A stretch of 64,000 nucleotides of DNA from assembly GCA_902702965.1 (NCBI GenBank), contig CACRXP010000113.1, forward strand, positions 985,992 through 1,049,991. The letters run 5' to 3'. The translations under genes and the position numbers were made by a program. Below the pieces are notes generated by a model, which saw only the letters and a list, made by a program, of their open reading frames with translations, searched no databases and was not told the origin of the DNA. Below, piece after piece: positions 38,717-50,999 of this stretch. Position 1 is the first letter of the stretch; each line of letters begins with the position of its first letter. The stretch is from Spirometra erinaceieuropaei. Its lineage: Eukaryota > Platyhelminthes > Cestoda > Diphyllobothriidea > Diphyllobothriidae.

Positions 38717-38913
38717 AGTAGTCTTGAAGAAGGGGACACGATCGCTGGGCCAAGAGCTTTATTAGCCTGACGTTTCGGATTCCTGCTCGAACCCATCATC
38801 AGAGACAACAGCAGATACGGGTCTGCTGCTCTGATGATGCGTTCGAGCAGGAATCCGAAACGTCAGGCAAATAAAGCTCTTGCCCCAACGATCGTGTCTC
38901 CTTCTTCAAGTAG
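38717..38913. ncRNA. Head-to-head pair of hammerhead-ribozyme-like motifs
   Basis: Two inverted copies. On the - strand: CTGATGA (38796-38802), T, stem II GGGTTC with GAATCC around loop GAGCAG, GAAA (38773-38776), GTC (38769-38771). On the + strand: CTGATGA (38831-38837), stem II GCGTTC/GAATCC, GAAA (38857-38860), CGTC. Stem I can form between bases just before CTGATGA and AGGC after GTC in the - copy (GTCT with AGGC). GAA-ACGT-C gives a self-complementary ACGT as stem III, as expected for a ribozyme acting as a dimer. Both copies continue into AATAAAGCTCTTG. Penelope-like elements are known to carry hammerheads; activity here is inferred. Confidence 0.6.
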
Positions 38914-39859
38914 TGATTAGCGTTATGTAAGGCCACCCTCCAACGAATGCTCGGAGATCACATGCGTGAGACATGCCGCAGGTTCACACAGTAATTCACC
39001 TGTCATTACTTGCGTTGTCGAACACTACAGTATGATGGATACATTAGTAGTGCAAGATTTTAATGTGCGTGCGCAAATGAGGACATTTTGGACAGGCAAT
39101 ACGTGCGTGACGGTTGTTGAACAGGACTGTAGACACTGGCTTTCCAGTCAGGCCTCGATTCATTTAAGGGCGTCCGAACTGGTCGACACATCAGTAGAGC
39201 GTAGGATCACGGTCGGGGAATTTGACAATGCGTATTGACGGTTTGTTTCCGCGTTTTGGTGCTGTTCCGTTCTGGTAGACAGAGGGTTTGCCTCATAAAC
39301 GGAACTGAGTTTGGGGTACGGCACGCTTAGAATGTGACAACCCATAAAGAATGCCCACATGGAAAGTGACACACCTATTCGCATGCTTTACGCCGCGCCA
39401 GACACCTGGGCTAAATCCCAGCATCGGACGTCTGACGGGAGGGAGGAGGAGAGAGGGGTCGTCACTGAGGCATCCATTCCCACGTCACTTTTAACACATT
39501 CCGCACTGCATGAAATCTGACGTGTTTTAAAACTGTCCCGTCGCACTAAAGTCGTGGCTTGGAAGGTTGCCAACTGTCAGGGTAACTCGGTTTCCTCCGG
39601 ACAGAGTCGCGTTCAGTGGTTTATTCTATATGGGACCTATGTGGCACTCTCACCATCCCGAGCTCCGATTCACTCCCTTGCTTCTGTTAAAACCTGGTCC
39701 ATTGTGCGTGGGCAGGTGAGGTCTGGCACGCAGAGCCAGTTTGCCCAACTCTTCCACCTACCGTGTCCCAGACCGTCATGACTCTACCTTGTCACTGGAA
39801 TTAGGTGGGTGAAGGAGGAAAGAACTTGGCATAGGCTGGGTAAGTATATTAGCACTATA

Positions 39860-39970
39860 ACCTCATTCACGCGCAAGTCACCATTCTGCGTCCAATATGT
39901 TGTTGGGAGCACCGTGGACTTCGTTGTCGCATGCAACGACGGGACCTTCCTGTGTTTGGCATAAGACGAT
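39860..39970. repeat. Dispersed repeat shared with 59780-59900
   Basis: Same shared blocks as the 59780-59900 copy, on the same strand. Boundaries are uncertain and no coding content is visible. Confidence 0.4.
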
Positions 39971-41114
39971 GTCCAACGACGGCAAATCAGGAGTAGAACT
40001 CGACGTTAGGATGAGGGCTGGCGGGATAAGATTTTTTAATGACGGCGCTTTGGATGAGAGAGATGATAGGGGCAAGGGTATGGTTTATGGCCGGGGTTAC
40101 CTACTCTGGTGAACAACTGTGCTAAAGGAGCTTAATTGGCGACTTTTATCTGTACGTTCCAGAGAATGAAACTAAAAGACCTCGCGGGGGCTGTTGCGTG
40201 AGGGAAGTGGAGATGCTTTAAGGTTATCACCTGATTAGAAATGTGACAACGTAATACCCTTTTGACAATGTCTGAAAAGGGTATTAAATTCATCTACTAT
40301 TAACACTAGGTGGTAAAAAAGTGTCGCCTTTAAATTAGTGACAACATAAAGAATCACAATTTGTGATATCACAAAGTCCTTAGAGGTTCAGCTCATTTGC
40401 TCAACACAACTGCTCCCCAGAGTAAGTAATCCCGTCCACAAGCCACCCCCTTGTCGAAATGGGTCGCCGATGGTGACACCGCGGATAATGTTCTTCAACA
40501 TCAATCCATGCCTTGGACGCTTGCACAGACTGCCAAGTTCTGACTAAATTTACTCAACTAATCGTTCTTAGCAACCTCTTCAGTGTTTAAAGTAACATCT
40601 GCCGTAAATTCTTCTTCGACATCACGTTTTGGAGACGCGCACTAGTCAACGACTAGTCGCCAATGCTCGGCGCCAAGTCAATTCTACTGCTAGAACTCTT
40701 GATATGAAGCGAGAAGTAAGAAGTACCGATAGGAAAACCGAGACCAATATACGATGGAAGTTTAAATTTAGAATACGCATTGTTAGATGTGAGTGAATCC
40801 AGAGGATTACTAAAATGTATACGGCAAATCACAGTGCCATGTGCAATGGGATTCGATCGTGCACGATAGCATACACCAATACCGCCACTATAGTAGCCTA
40901 CAAAGTGAATGGAAAGTACAGTCAGAACACCTCTCTATGGGCGTTTAAGTTGACAACTAGCTTAATCTGAGTTCAGACCTAAATTCTGTCGGCTTAGGGA
41001 CCGGCGTAAAAGTTATCCAGTGAAACTATATTAGGCAGAAATGACCATTCGTATGTCTCTTGTCAGAGATGAACCTCTGAAACTCAGCCCCCTACCCCTC
41101 CCCCCATTTGATTC

Positions 41115-41200
41115 TGTATCCGATGGCGGATTCGACTATGAATCGAAAACCTCAGACGAATAAACCTCTTGCGCCGACAATCGTGTCTCGTTTAACAACA
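41115..41200 (+). ncRNA. Degenerate hammerhead-like repeat
   Basis: CCGATGG in place of CTGATGA, stem GATTC/GAATC around loop GACTAT, then GAAAACCTCAG and AATAAACCTCTTG, then ATCGTGTC. Same order and 3' flank as 38831-38900 but with a damaged core. Confidence 0.45.
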
Positions 41201-44200
41201 GCGTGGATAAATTGTGTCTTTACCGACAGCCTAGGAAGGCCCACACAAAAAACAAAAAAACTATTTAAAACACTAGGAACGCCTCCAGAGTTCGGACATG
41301 TGCGAATTTCACTCGGAGCATATACGATCGGCTGAAAAATACGAGGCATACAGGTTACATAATAAAGAAATGAAGTGGTGTTTTCGAGCAGTTTGCAGCC
41401 TTCTGAACTACGGCCTTTAGGCGTTTGTGGTCATTTAAAGCATGCATGACTACTCATAATGATTATGTTGCTCGCTACCTTGGCGCCGGATCGGTCTCAC
41501 ACGATCTTCTATCATATTCTAGGAGCGTGTTCCAGCTAGTTTAAGTGAATGTGGGAGTGATTGAAGTGACACAAGGCCTCCGTCTGTGCGTGCTGTTCCC
41601 TGAACGCACGTCAGCCTGACATCAATAAGGAGATCTCAGATGTCACGGCAGAGCGTGTGATTGAGCCTAGATCACTGATCACGATCAGCGTGGCACTTGG
41701 GCGCGCAACTGCCTGTTTTCTTGCGGCATACCGGGTCAGCAAACGTTCACTTCCCGAAATCCATATTTAGGACGGAGAACGCACATCTTTACTGACGATG
41801 ACAGTTGCAGGTTGAGCTGAGAATTGTTCGTCTTTAAAAGAGATAGTTCAACTGACACAAGCAACGACGTCCACCGCATGCCCCTCGCAGTGGGAGCAGC
41901 GGTGACCTATGCGTGTAATAGTTTGTAGCGAGGCAGATTTTCGCAAAATCTACCGCACTCTCTCCTGTCTCACGCATCAGGCTCCGATGGTATGACAATG
42001 TCAAGAACACCAGAGACGGGCGTGGGTGCAGTGGTTGTCAGAGCCAGACAGTCTGTCTAAGCGTGCCAGTCACATGACCTGGTACCTACTTCTGATACGC
42101 CAGGCTGCGATAAGGGCCGTCTGGATTTCAGAAGTTGGAGGTGACATAAGAGCTGTATTTGAAGGAGCCATTGGGACTTGATTCTCAGTCCCGTCAACCA
42201 CCTGCCTCTCAAACCAACGGCAGTTGGTTCGCCTTGCACAATGGAAATGTCGTCGCTCCTCGGTAGCTTAGAGACAAGAGCAGCCGTTGTGAAATCGGCG
42301 GCTCGACTCCACCGTGTGGCACATGCTCTGTGGGTGAAAGAGTTTCAATTCACCATAGTCCGTTGTGCTCGAGTAGCTTCTAGCCATTTATTTAAGAGTG
42401 TGACGGCTGTTCTTACTCCGCCATGCATCAGGACACAAAGCGTGTTCACTGCTGGAATGTAGGCGTTGTTTACGATCAAAAATAATGCATACTGGACTGT
42501 AAAAAATGTATACGTATGAAGCATGGTTGCTTGAGGGCAACCTGTTGGATATTACTTGGTATCTCAAGCCACATATGGATCCAGCATGCACCCAACGTCA
42601 TAGCGCGCCCAGCTGGGCTCTCAAACATACTTTTAGATGGAAGTTACGTTTCGACTGGTGTTACTTTGAAGACAGACACGCAGCAAATCTCCCAGCCACA
42701 CACGGCCATTGGAAGCATTCTACTTTATATACTGTCTTACTGCTTCTTCGTATTTATATACATCGAAGATATTTTCAGGGAGGATGTTGTGAGGGGCTTA
42801 CTTCTCACATTTCGTTGCACAAATCGATTGTTCCTGGGAATTAGTCCTTGCAACGTTATCCATATTCTCAATTTGACTTAATGATCTTGTTTATCAGTTC
42901 GGTCAGTCATTCCGGACATATTTCGATAATTTACGGGATCCGCGATGTTGTCGGAGAACATGCAAACCGGGCCGTTTCAAAGTTGTAAAAGTGCATACTT
43001 CGAAGTCGTATTTAAAATAATCATTTGAGTTACTTAACGTTTTAAACTAAAACACTGGTTAAGTTTGTTTTAGTCATAGAAAAGTTGGTTTCCTGCAAAA
43101 ATTAAAGCAAACAGTATTTCCATCAATTTTCCTAAGCGAAATAATTGGCTGTATACAAACATTTTAAACAATTCTGAAAATTTTTATTACTTAGGCAACG
43201 GCGTTTAGAATTAGGTATTTAGAAAACTGGGAGACTTCCTACCGGAAGGCCAGTACGCCTGGAAGCTTGAACTAACCTAAAGGGTAGAAACCCCGTTCCC
43301 TATCATTCAAACAGCCCCTCCTCTATTTGGAAGAGCACAAAGGCTTCCCATCGGTATTTAGAAGCTCAATCCCGAACGGGTATAGCTCTTATAACCACAC
43401 CTAAATCTATCAAACACAAAAAATCAAAGGGGAACTGCACAAGCTGTATATGCAGCTTATAAAAGATATAACCACATGCGAGAACGTCTGTTGTGGGTCG
43501 GACCGAAACATACCTAGGCCCATCAGTTATTGAGATGAAGGAAGGTATTTAGTTGCATCGCCGGTGTAGGACGCATTTCAGATTCGAAATCCTTAACGAG
43601 TTCCATCGCCTTCCCTAACAGTTTATCCTGTCCGATTTTAGTCTCTGGAAGGCAGTGGGGAGCCAATGTTCACCTTTGATCCCGAATTCGGCAATGTGAT
43701 GGTAAGTTGAATAAGTTTTTGATTTTTTTCGGCGTTATCTTAGAATATTGACTTGTGTTTGAAAACACTAGTGTCCAATTGTTTTTAAGGTGGGATCTAC
43801 AACGGGTTACTGCTATATTTTTCCATCGGAGCGTCACAGAGAAGAGCCTAGCGTTTATAACTGATGATGGATAAGTTGGGTTGTGGAAATATAGAAGCAT
43901 TCGGCAGGTTAGATTCCCAAACTGGCCTACATAGTGGTTAGGGTGTCAGAGGCTTGCAGCTCCCTTTAAATATGCATCCCCCCGTCTAGCTTTCATCTTC
44001 AGCGCAGCATGTCTCGTTATAACTTCCGCTTTTGCCCTGTCGTCTAAAATGTAGCCCGATGATATATCTCTTTCCCGCGCCATTCCGGTCATATGGACAT
44101 CAGAGGTGGCCCAGAATAGAAAAAAATAGGTGAATAATATTTCTGCTGTCTTGTCCATAGTCTCTGAAGAAAGCGGCTACATTTATTAAATCATACATTT

Positions 44201-45406
44201 CTTCGCCTCAGAACGTTTCCAGTATGTAAAACTCAGGAAGGCATTTATTCATGTGAAGCAGTGACCAACCACTCTTTGGACCTTTGCGACCATAACTTGT
44301 AGTTTTGGTATACTGGGTTAGATGTAGTATGGAGAAGCAGTCAGTGCATCCTTTCAGTACTTGTAACTCGGCGTTTTGAAACCTCCCCCCCCCCTTATTT
44401 CCCCCACCCATATGTGACCGAGTGCGCCAAATTATCTAACCGGAGACTCACCTAACTACGAGCAAGTCCAGTGGACCACACACAGGGAGAAGGAGGGGCC
44501 AGCTACGAATGAACCACCTCTGGGGTGTTTCCTAGCGCACAGACTGCGAGCGTCCATGACGGCGAATGATGTTACACCATTTGATACTGAAGGCGCACCG
44601 TGTGGTACGCTGGAGGCAGATTGATATCTCAGCTTATGGGCTTGGTATCAGAGGCCGAAAACCCTGCCAACACCTGGCCTTCTCTATAGTCGTCCTCACA
44701 TCATCGCCTTTGTGTTTGCGAGGTGAATGGCGGGAAATAGCAGAAAACCCATGCCCACGAGGCTAGTTTGTGTTCATTTATTCGTCTTGCAGGCTTTGTA
44801 ACTGTAAGAGCCGATAGACGATATTACTTAACTGTGGTGTCTTGCAATGCGTCTTGTTTTGACAACCATGTTCGCCACTTATTTGACGTGTAATAATAAC
44901 GTCAGGTGTAAAAGGTGGTCCGAGTGTGTTTGGGTTAGATTGCATGTAATTAGGCTCTAAATTTATATGAAGTTTTCCGGCCAATCTGTCTCCAATAATA
45001 AAGGACTTAGGATGTATACGTAATTGGTATTTTCGACATCATTCTTCCATGCTGTAGACTCGGAAGTCCGCAAATAGGTAATCAATACCTTTCAACGGAG
45101 CGGTCATAATACCGCTCAGTATGCAACACACTTTCAGACTGATTCATATCATGTGGCAGCTTTAGCTGAAAAAAAACGCCCTTTAGATCAACACCATAGG
45201 CCTCATCATTTGTCAATGTTTCAATGTGGTCACCCATCCTTCTTAGAAGGAGTCATCAGCTGGTTCGCTTATTACATTCTGTATATTAGATGTAAATCGC
45301 GTTTTCCTCTAATGTCGTGCTGAAAGGGATGACATAACATTGTTTAACAGAAGTACTTCCTTTAAAATTGTCCCTAATGAGACACACAGGCGGGTCTGAT
45401 CACCTT

Positions 45407-45530
45407 AGCAAGAGTTTTATTCATCTGGCATTTCGAATTTACCCTCGAACTCAACGCCAGATGTAGCTGTTCTTGATGAGGGCTTTTGGAGCTCGCGTCC
45501 GAAACCCCGGGCGAATAAAACCTTCGTTCT
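45407..45530. ncRNA. Degenerate head-to-head hammerhead-like pair
   Basis: The left half on - shows TTCGAGGGTAAATTCGAAAT and AATAAAACTCTTGC. The right half on + shows TTGATGA (45475-45481), GTCC, GAAAC (45501-45505), CCC, GGGC and AATAAAACC. The arrangement mirrors 38717-38913, with damaged stems. Confidence 0.4.
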
Positions 45531-45724
45531 AGTGCTCAAGTCTCTCTCTTCTCAAATCCTTTCCTGAACTGGCCTTTTCACCTGTAAAGGCGGTCTTTAC
45601 TAGGTATCATTAAAAATCTCGTTAAATTTAGTTTATTAGGTTTGCCTCTTGAGAAGTTACACAATGTCCACCGCGGCAGCATCAAACCGGCCAGGAGAAT
45701 TGAGAGGAAGTTGGCGTGACCGTT

Positions 45725-45790
45725 GACGACGAGAACTTTATTCACCTGACGTTTCGTATTCATGCTCGAACCCGTCATCACGGAGTGCAT
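45725..45790 (-). ncRNA. Hammerhead-like repeat, single copy
   Basis: On -: GTGATGA (one change from CTGATGA), stem II GGGTTC with GAATAC around GAGCAT, GAAACGTC, AGGTG, then AATAAAGTTCTCG. The ACGT stem III and GTC site are intact; the first core box and one stem pair are damaged. Confidence 0.45.
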
Positions 45791-47984
45791 CAGACATGGG
45801 CGGGTATTTTCCAGATAATATGTCTAAAAGCCTTAAGGACATGTGAGACACAGGCCGTTAGACTGGTCAAAGACCTATCAAAGTCCTGGCAAACAACAAA
45901 CAGCTTAAATTACAACTTTTAAATTCCCTCAGAAATTACTTGCTAACTTGGAGTAAATCAGTCTATTTGAAACTCATAGGCTCAGACTAATCCATCAGCC
46001 ATTGCAAAATAACCGCGGAACAACATTTTTAAAGAATGTGGAGCGCAGACCATTTTGCAGCAAAAGTGTTTCCTGAAGACTACCTGTTGAATACTTGAGA
46101 TAGACTGCAGTAAAATCTTAGTACAATGCACTAAGAAGATGTGAAATTCAAACTGGGAGAAAATAGATGTCCTGTAACAAAAACAAACCACACGCCTGGC
46201 CGTTCAGGAAGCCGGATTACGTCGTGCGAATCCCGGTGGTAGCCAGTTTGATCCTGTTCACAGGTGTCAGTTTTACTCGCTGTGTATATCCCCCTTGTCT
46301 GTCGGTTTCCACCAAAATACTATATGAAAGATTGTTTTTAAAAAAGGAAAGGCGGAGGAGGTGAGGGGATGAGAGGGGAAATAATCCTGTAAATAGAAAG
46401 ATATGTGGTGCCCGGCTAAGAACTGTTTCCCGGTAAAATGTGTCTTGGACAGGTGAATAGGCCTTCATTGGTATGTTCACGTGCTACTATGAGTAATTTA
46501 GACTGGAATTAATTGCATAATCGCCATTACTACAGCCCTATCCGTGTGATTATTCGGAATTAAGGACTCGACTAGCATTGAAGCACAGGCGTGCTTGTTC
46601 TTCCTTCTGAAAACAGGTCGGGGGTTCAGACATCTCTTTACTACCTGCAAGTCTTTGTTGTGTGCTCCCAAGGAAAACGTTCGGGTCTATTAGACGGAGA
46701 GCCTTTTGGCAGCGTTCTATTCTACCCTTCGCAGTTTCACAGAAAAGAAAAAAGAAACATTGAGTCCACCCCTCCCCCCCCAGATAAAACGTCAAATGTG
46801 GCTGGTGCCAATTGGTTTCCCTTGTCGTCGATCGTACAAAAAGACCTGACGCATCCATGCTGAAAATAAAACTGGAATGATCAGCAGTTTGCACCTCATG
46901 TCATCCTCTCTCTCTCTTCCCCTCCCTCTGTGGTCAGATCAAGAAAAAAAAACGGTTCACTACAGCAGGAATATCAAAAAGTGAAAGGAAAAGTTCGCAT
47001 CAAAGTGTACCCACTGGGATTACCTAGGTCTATTCATGCACGTTCGAGTTTCTACATTTTGACCACACAAAGAGCACATACATTGAGTTAGCTTTGCTTT
47101 TCTAGCTCAGTCCCAAGAACAGGCGAGATCTACGAGATGATCTCGCGCATATTTAACCTAGGTGTATAAACTGTAGTAAAGGACAAGGAAAGATTTCTAT
47201 TGGCTGTGATACAGACAATCCTCTTTTTGTCAAATAAGCTGCTGTGTTTTAACCCATCTTCAATAGGTTTGACTGCAGCAAGTCAGTGATGAATGATGAG
47301 GGAAGGAAGAGAGAGAGAGGGAAGGGTCGATCCAGCTCTTAGTTCTCTTTATATAATAAGGACGAATGGCTTTTAAACCATTAAGATGCTCTAAGAGTCG
47401 CGGCTCAGACCAGGGATCGACTTTTACGACTACCTTCTCTGTGCCACCTTTATGTGAATTCATGCTGTTGTGGGAACTGGAGATCGGGATCTACTCCGTT
47501 TGTAACACGCGCAGACGAGTTACTTCAGCAGATCAGCCATTGAGCCCATGTTTATTACCACTATATGTGCGAGAATCGATTATGAGGCTACCGTGCTCAC
47601 CACTCACACCCCCCCCGGAGGGCCATTGGCGACCATCTTCACTTACGGCGGAAGCACGGATCACACGAGGGTCCCATGAGTACATGAAACTTGCCCCGAT
47701 AGGCCACGCGAAGAGCTCCTAAATTTTTCAGACTCTTTAAACACCACTGGCCGAAGTCCGCTCTTTTCAGGCCCCTAATGTCTTCTTATTCGGCGTCTCC
47801 GCTAGAAATGCCCAAGATGCCTCCCCTGATAGGCACATTTTGTCAAACATATGAAAGCTTACAGTTTATTAATCCCTAAACAAAGTACCGTCCCGGCAGG
47901 AAAACCGAAAAGAGGATAAGCTGTTCTTATAAATGTCCAGTTTGTGATAGCAGTACTGCAAACTCGAGGTTGCATTTTGTGCAG

Positions 47985-49202
47985 GTGACGAGGGATAAAA
48001 GAATCCTACTGCGGCCCGACTCCCTGGACCCGTTTATTGACCTCTCAACTGGCACCGTCCGAGCATTCTACCGCAAAACACGCAGGATATTGATAAACTC
48101 GCAAGTAAAAAACGGCCGCCTCTATTTCCCCGATGGTCGATGGACAGATCTGTCCAACTGTGCTGGATTCCTTCAAGAGGCTGAGGGCGCGAAAGCGGTG
48201 CTTTCAGTTGATCTGTTAAACGGCAACACCACTCTGAGGGACTCAGCGACTGACAAAGTACTGGCCACAGGTGATACATCACGGGCAATTGCCTTCTCGC
48301 CCATTAAAGAACTCAAAGGGAAGGTGGGTCTGGAGCTCAAAATCGGAAAGAAAACAATATATGTGGACACGTGCACCGGCAAATTAGCCTTAAAACTTGC
48401 AGAAACATCAGGCACAAATGAAGAAATAGAAAGCATAGTCAATGGCCTCATCAGAACTAAAGGCGGAAAAGAGGCGTACATGCCGCTAAGACTCAACAAT
48501 CCCAGCTACCGCATGATGCTGGACGCAAAAACAGGACAATTAGGTCTGTATCTGACTGATACAGGCGAGCACCACGCAACGATAAAATACGCAGAGAAAA
48601 ACGATCAAACAAAAGACAAAACAGAAGCAGAAAAAACTTATGAAACAACTAACAAACCAGAAACAGAAGAAGTGAAACAAGCAGCAAATCAAAACAACAA
48701 GGACGAAAAGCAAGAGGTAGACGAAGAATACAAAAAGTACAATGAGGAAAATCACAGGAAAAGAGAAGACACAGAAGAGAATGAAAAACAACAAGAAGCA
48801 AAAAGAAGGAGCGACAAAAATCAGAGGACAAAAAGAGAAATAAACAACAGTAGTATCCAGGAGCAAAGGCAGGTAGAAATGAAAAAGGAAATCACGCACA
48901 CAACACAGCCGGCAGGAAGTGAAGAGACCTCCGCCTCAGTCTCCACATCTGGCACTGCTTTCACACCTACATCCGTGGCAGACGAAGAGCCTTCCTCCAT
49001 GTCGGAGTTGGCGACAGAGGCAACGGCAGCAGCAACAGCATCGGACAGCACCGAGGACTGGGAGACCGAGGCTGCCACCTCCACTGTTTCTTTCCTAGGG
49101 ACATCTGCCCTCAGTGACATTTCTTCGCCTGCTCTGGTTGTTTCCTCTCCGTCTTCTCCTTCGCCGTCCGTGTTTTCTGGTGTTTCGAACCGTTCAGATA
49201 TA
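47985..49202 (+). CDS. Exon 5: end of TSPN, new repeat domain copy 1, charged and Ser/Thr-rich tail
   Basis: The acceptor cattttgtgcag ends at 47984. The best donor is gtgaga at 49203, which keeps phase 0 (406 codons). Residues 1-14 (VTRDKRILLRPDSL) read as the last TSPN strand. Residues about 15-198 form a domain I do not recognise, with repeats starting PFIDLSTGTVRAF, VLSVDLLNGNTTL, IYVDTCTGKLAL and MMLDAKTGQLGL (hydrophobic-D-x-x-T-G pattern). The copy in exon 6 is homologous. Residues 199-305 are Lys/Glu/Gln-rich and include a furin-type RTKR site (48825-48836). Residues 306-406 are Ser/Thr/Glu-rich and likely O-glycosylated. The frame stays open to 49586, but the extension is pyrimidine-driven and hydrophobic, so I end the exon earlier. 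Function unknown. Confidence 0.65.
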
Positions 49203-50306
49203 GTGAGATATTACTCTCCTTCCTTATTTTCCTGCGTTTTCTGCTTCTGCTCTTTGTGTGCTTGTTTTACTTTGCGGCCGCCTCTATTTAATTTACTTTT
49301 TTTTATTCGGCTCACGTTTCTTTTTTCCTGCACTGCCTCTTTCTGTTCTTTCTTTCCCAGTTTTCGTTTTTTATACACGCTTTCTTTTTCTGTCCTGATC
49401 CTTTCATTCTGCTGCCGGACACTGCGCTTTGTAATTTTTGGGTTTCATCATTTTTCCCGTTGCTTTGTTGTTATTATGTTAGTTCAAAATATTGTCGCTA
49501 CACCGATTGTTTCTTTTGGTTTTTTTATTTCACCTTTCGTTGGGCTCACGGTGATTATGCCTCCCATCAGTCCTGAATTAATATGATAATAATTACTTAG
49601 GAACCTTTGAAGGTTTTTTCTATAAGAGAGGCCCACTTTATTTTAAACACTAGAAATTATGCTTACGTTGCTTGAGGTATTTGAAACAGATGCACGTCTT
49701 CTACCGGTTCTTTCTGACTGACGGAGGGAAAACACTGAAACTTTGGTGGCCAATTTCTGCTCCCGCATTAGGCATCTGAAATAGGCTCGGCTCTGCAGTC
49801 TTTCTCTCAGAGTTCTCTCCGCATTAGTCATCTATAGCGGAAGCATCAGAGTCACTGACACGCAAACTGAACTACTGGCTGTTCTGTTGTTTTGTAGTTG
49901 AGGTATTTTGTGGCCAGTCGGTAGAATGCGGTTACTTTTTCCTAAAATATTCATCAGCGCTTGATGCTAATTCTCGTAGCTATTCACTCCGGTGCGTTGC
50001 TAAAGGTCATTCCACCTGTTCTGTTGATTCCTTTCCTGTGTTGCCTATTGATTTAGTCACCTTGGTCACGTATTTTTCTATCATTCAGGTCACATACATG
50101 TGTAAGTATATTTCGAAGAAAATAAGTCCTTTGGGAAGAACAACAAGGTTTATTTCATAGATTTCCAACTTTGGTTCTCCAATTCGTCCGAAGACATGAA
50201 CCGATTTTGCAAAAAGGTTAGTACTTAGACGTGCCTAAAAATCGATATTGCTTTGTGACTCCTGTCAGCCAAGATTTACTGTGGGTTGGCATCACGTTCC
50301 GATTGG

Positions 50307-50744
50307 CTAACGTCTTTTCCATGGTTCCTTAAGAACGTTGTACAGAGTATCCAGTTCGATGTGTCGATTGATGCATAACTTATCAGAAGGAATGACTTCC
50401 AGAAATTCACGGTCTTTCTTAGGTGAGCGGACGCCTTTACTGCGAGTCTTGTTCCAGGCAAATTTGTGTCCAGTTTCAAACGTGTGTGTGACAACCTGTG
50501 ACAAATGATCCCGCCTTCTTACTGCCAACTGATATTCGCGTGTGCATGTAAAGGTGGATTTGCCAGTTTGACCGCAGTAGACCGTATTACAGGGGTCGCA
50601 TGTTATCTTGTAAACGATTTTTTCCTTATCTAAGTAGCCAACCCTATCCTTAGGGCGTACAAGCTGGTTACGAAATGTAGTCGTAGGTTTTTGCGCCACG
50701 TGTGTTTTTTGCTTCCCCAGGTGACTCATGACTAGTTTAGACAC
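50307..50744 (-). pseudogene. GIY-YIG endonuclease region of the Penelope-like element
   Basis: The 145-codon open frame on - contains KIVYKITCDPCNTVYCGQTG, the GIY-YIG-like signature (VYKI ... VYCGQTG), then RDHLSQVVTHT and TGHKFAWNKT. The CDPCNTVY Cys pair is typical of Penelope endonucleases. It ends at a stop after KEPWKRR. The domain looks nearly intact but is uncoupled from a broken reverse transcriptase. Confidence 0.8.
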
Positions 50745-50999
50745 ATTCGAAATGTACGGAAGTGTTTGCCATTTTCTCGGTTTGAGTGTCTTATCGGAAC
50801 TATCTAGTTGCTTGTCTTTTTCTTTTAACTCTTGTCGTCTCCTGCATCGGTGTACAAAATCTCAAGGATACCCATTTTGGGAAAAGGGTTTGAACAAATA
50901 ATTTGGTAGTGTTTGTATGTTTAGTTGTCAGAGCAGTGAGTTTTTGCTAGCCTGAGGAGGCTGTCCACGGCACTCCGTTTGTGAGAGATCGGGTGATTG

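Larger units (their letters stand above)
30972..47984 (+). other. Intron 4 (17 kb): repeats, no supported gene
   Basis: Holds a Penelope-like 3' relic (33530-33880), a SINE fragment (33885-34040), a large foldback (34132-34675), ribozyme-like repeats (38717-38913, 41115-41200, 45407-45530, 45725-45790) and poly-C tracts (near 32280, 44388, 46778). The block 35300-40150 is GC-richer and includes tRNA-like remnants (B-box-like GGTCAAATCCC near 36322). The stretches 30980-33520, 41200-45400 and 45800-47980 show no other named element. Confidence 0.55.

Noticed and set aside
47970..47984. In-frame codons before exon 5 as a translation start
   Set aside because: No ATG there, and the pyrimidine tract ending gcag marks a splice acceptor.
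49203..49586. Extension of exon 5 to the frame's stop as the default gene model
   Set aside because: Splicing at gtgaga keeps phase with exon 6 and avoids an odd hydrophobic pyrimidine-driven tail; kept only as an isoform idea.
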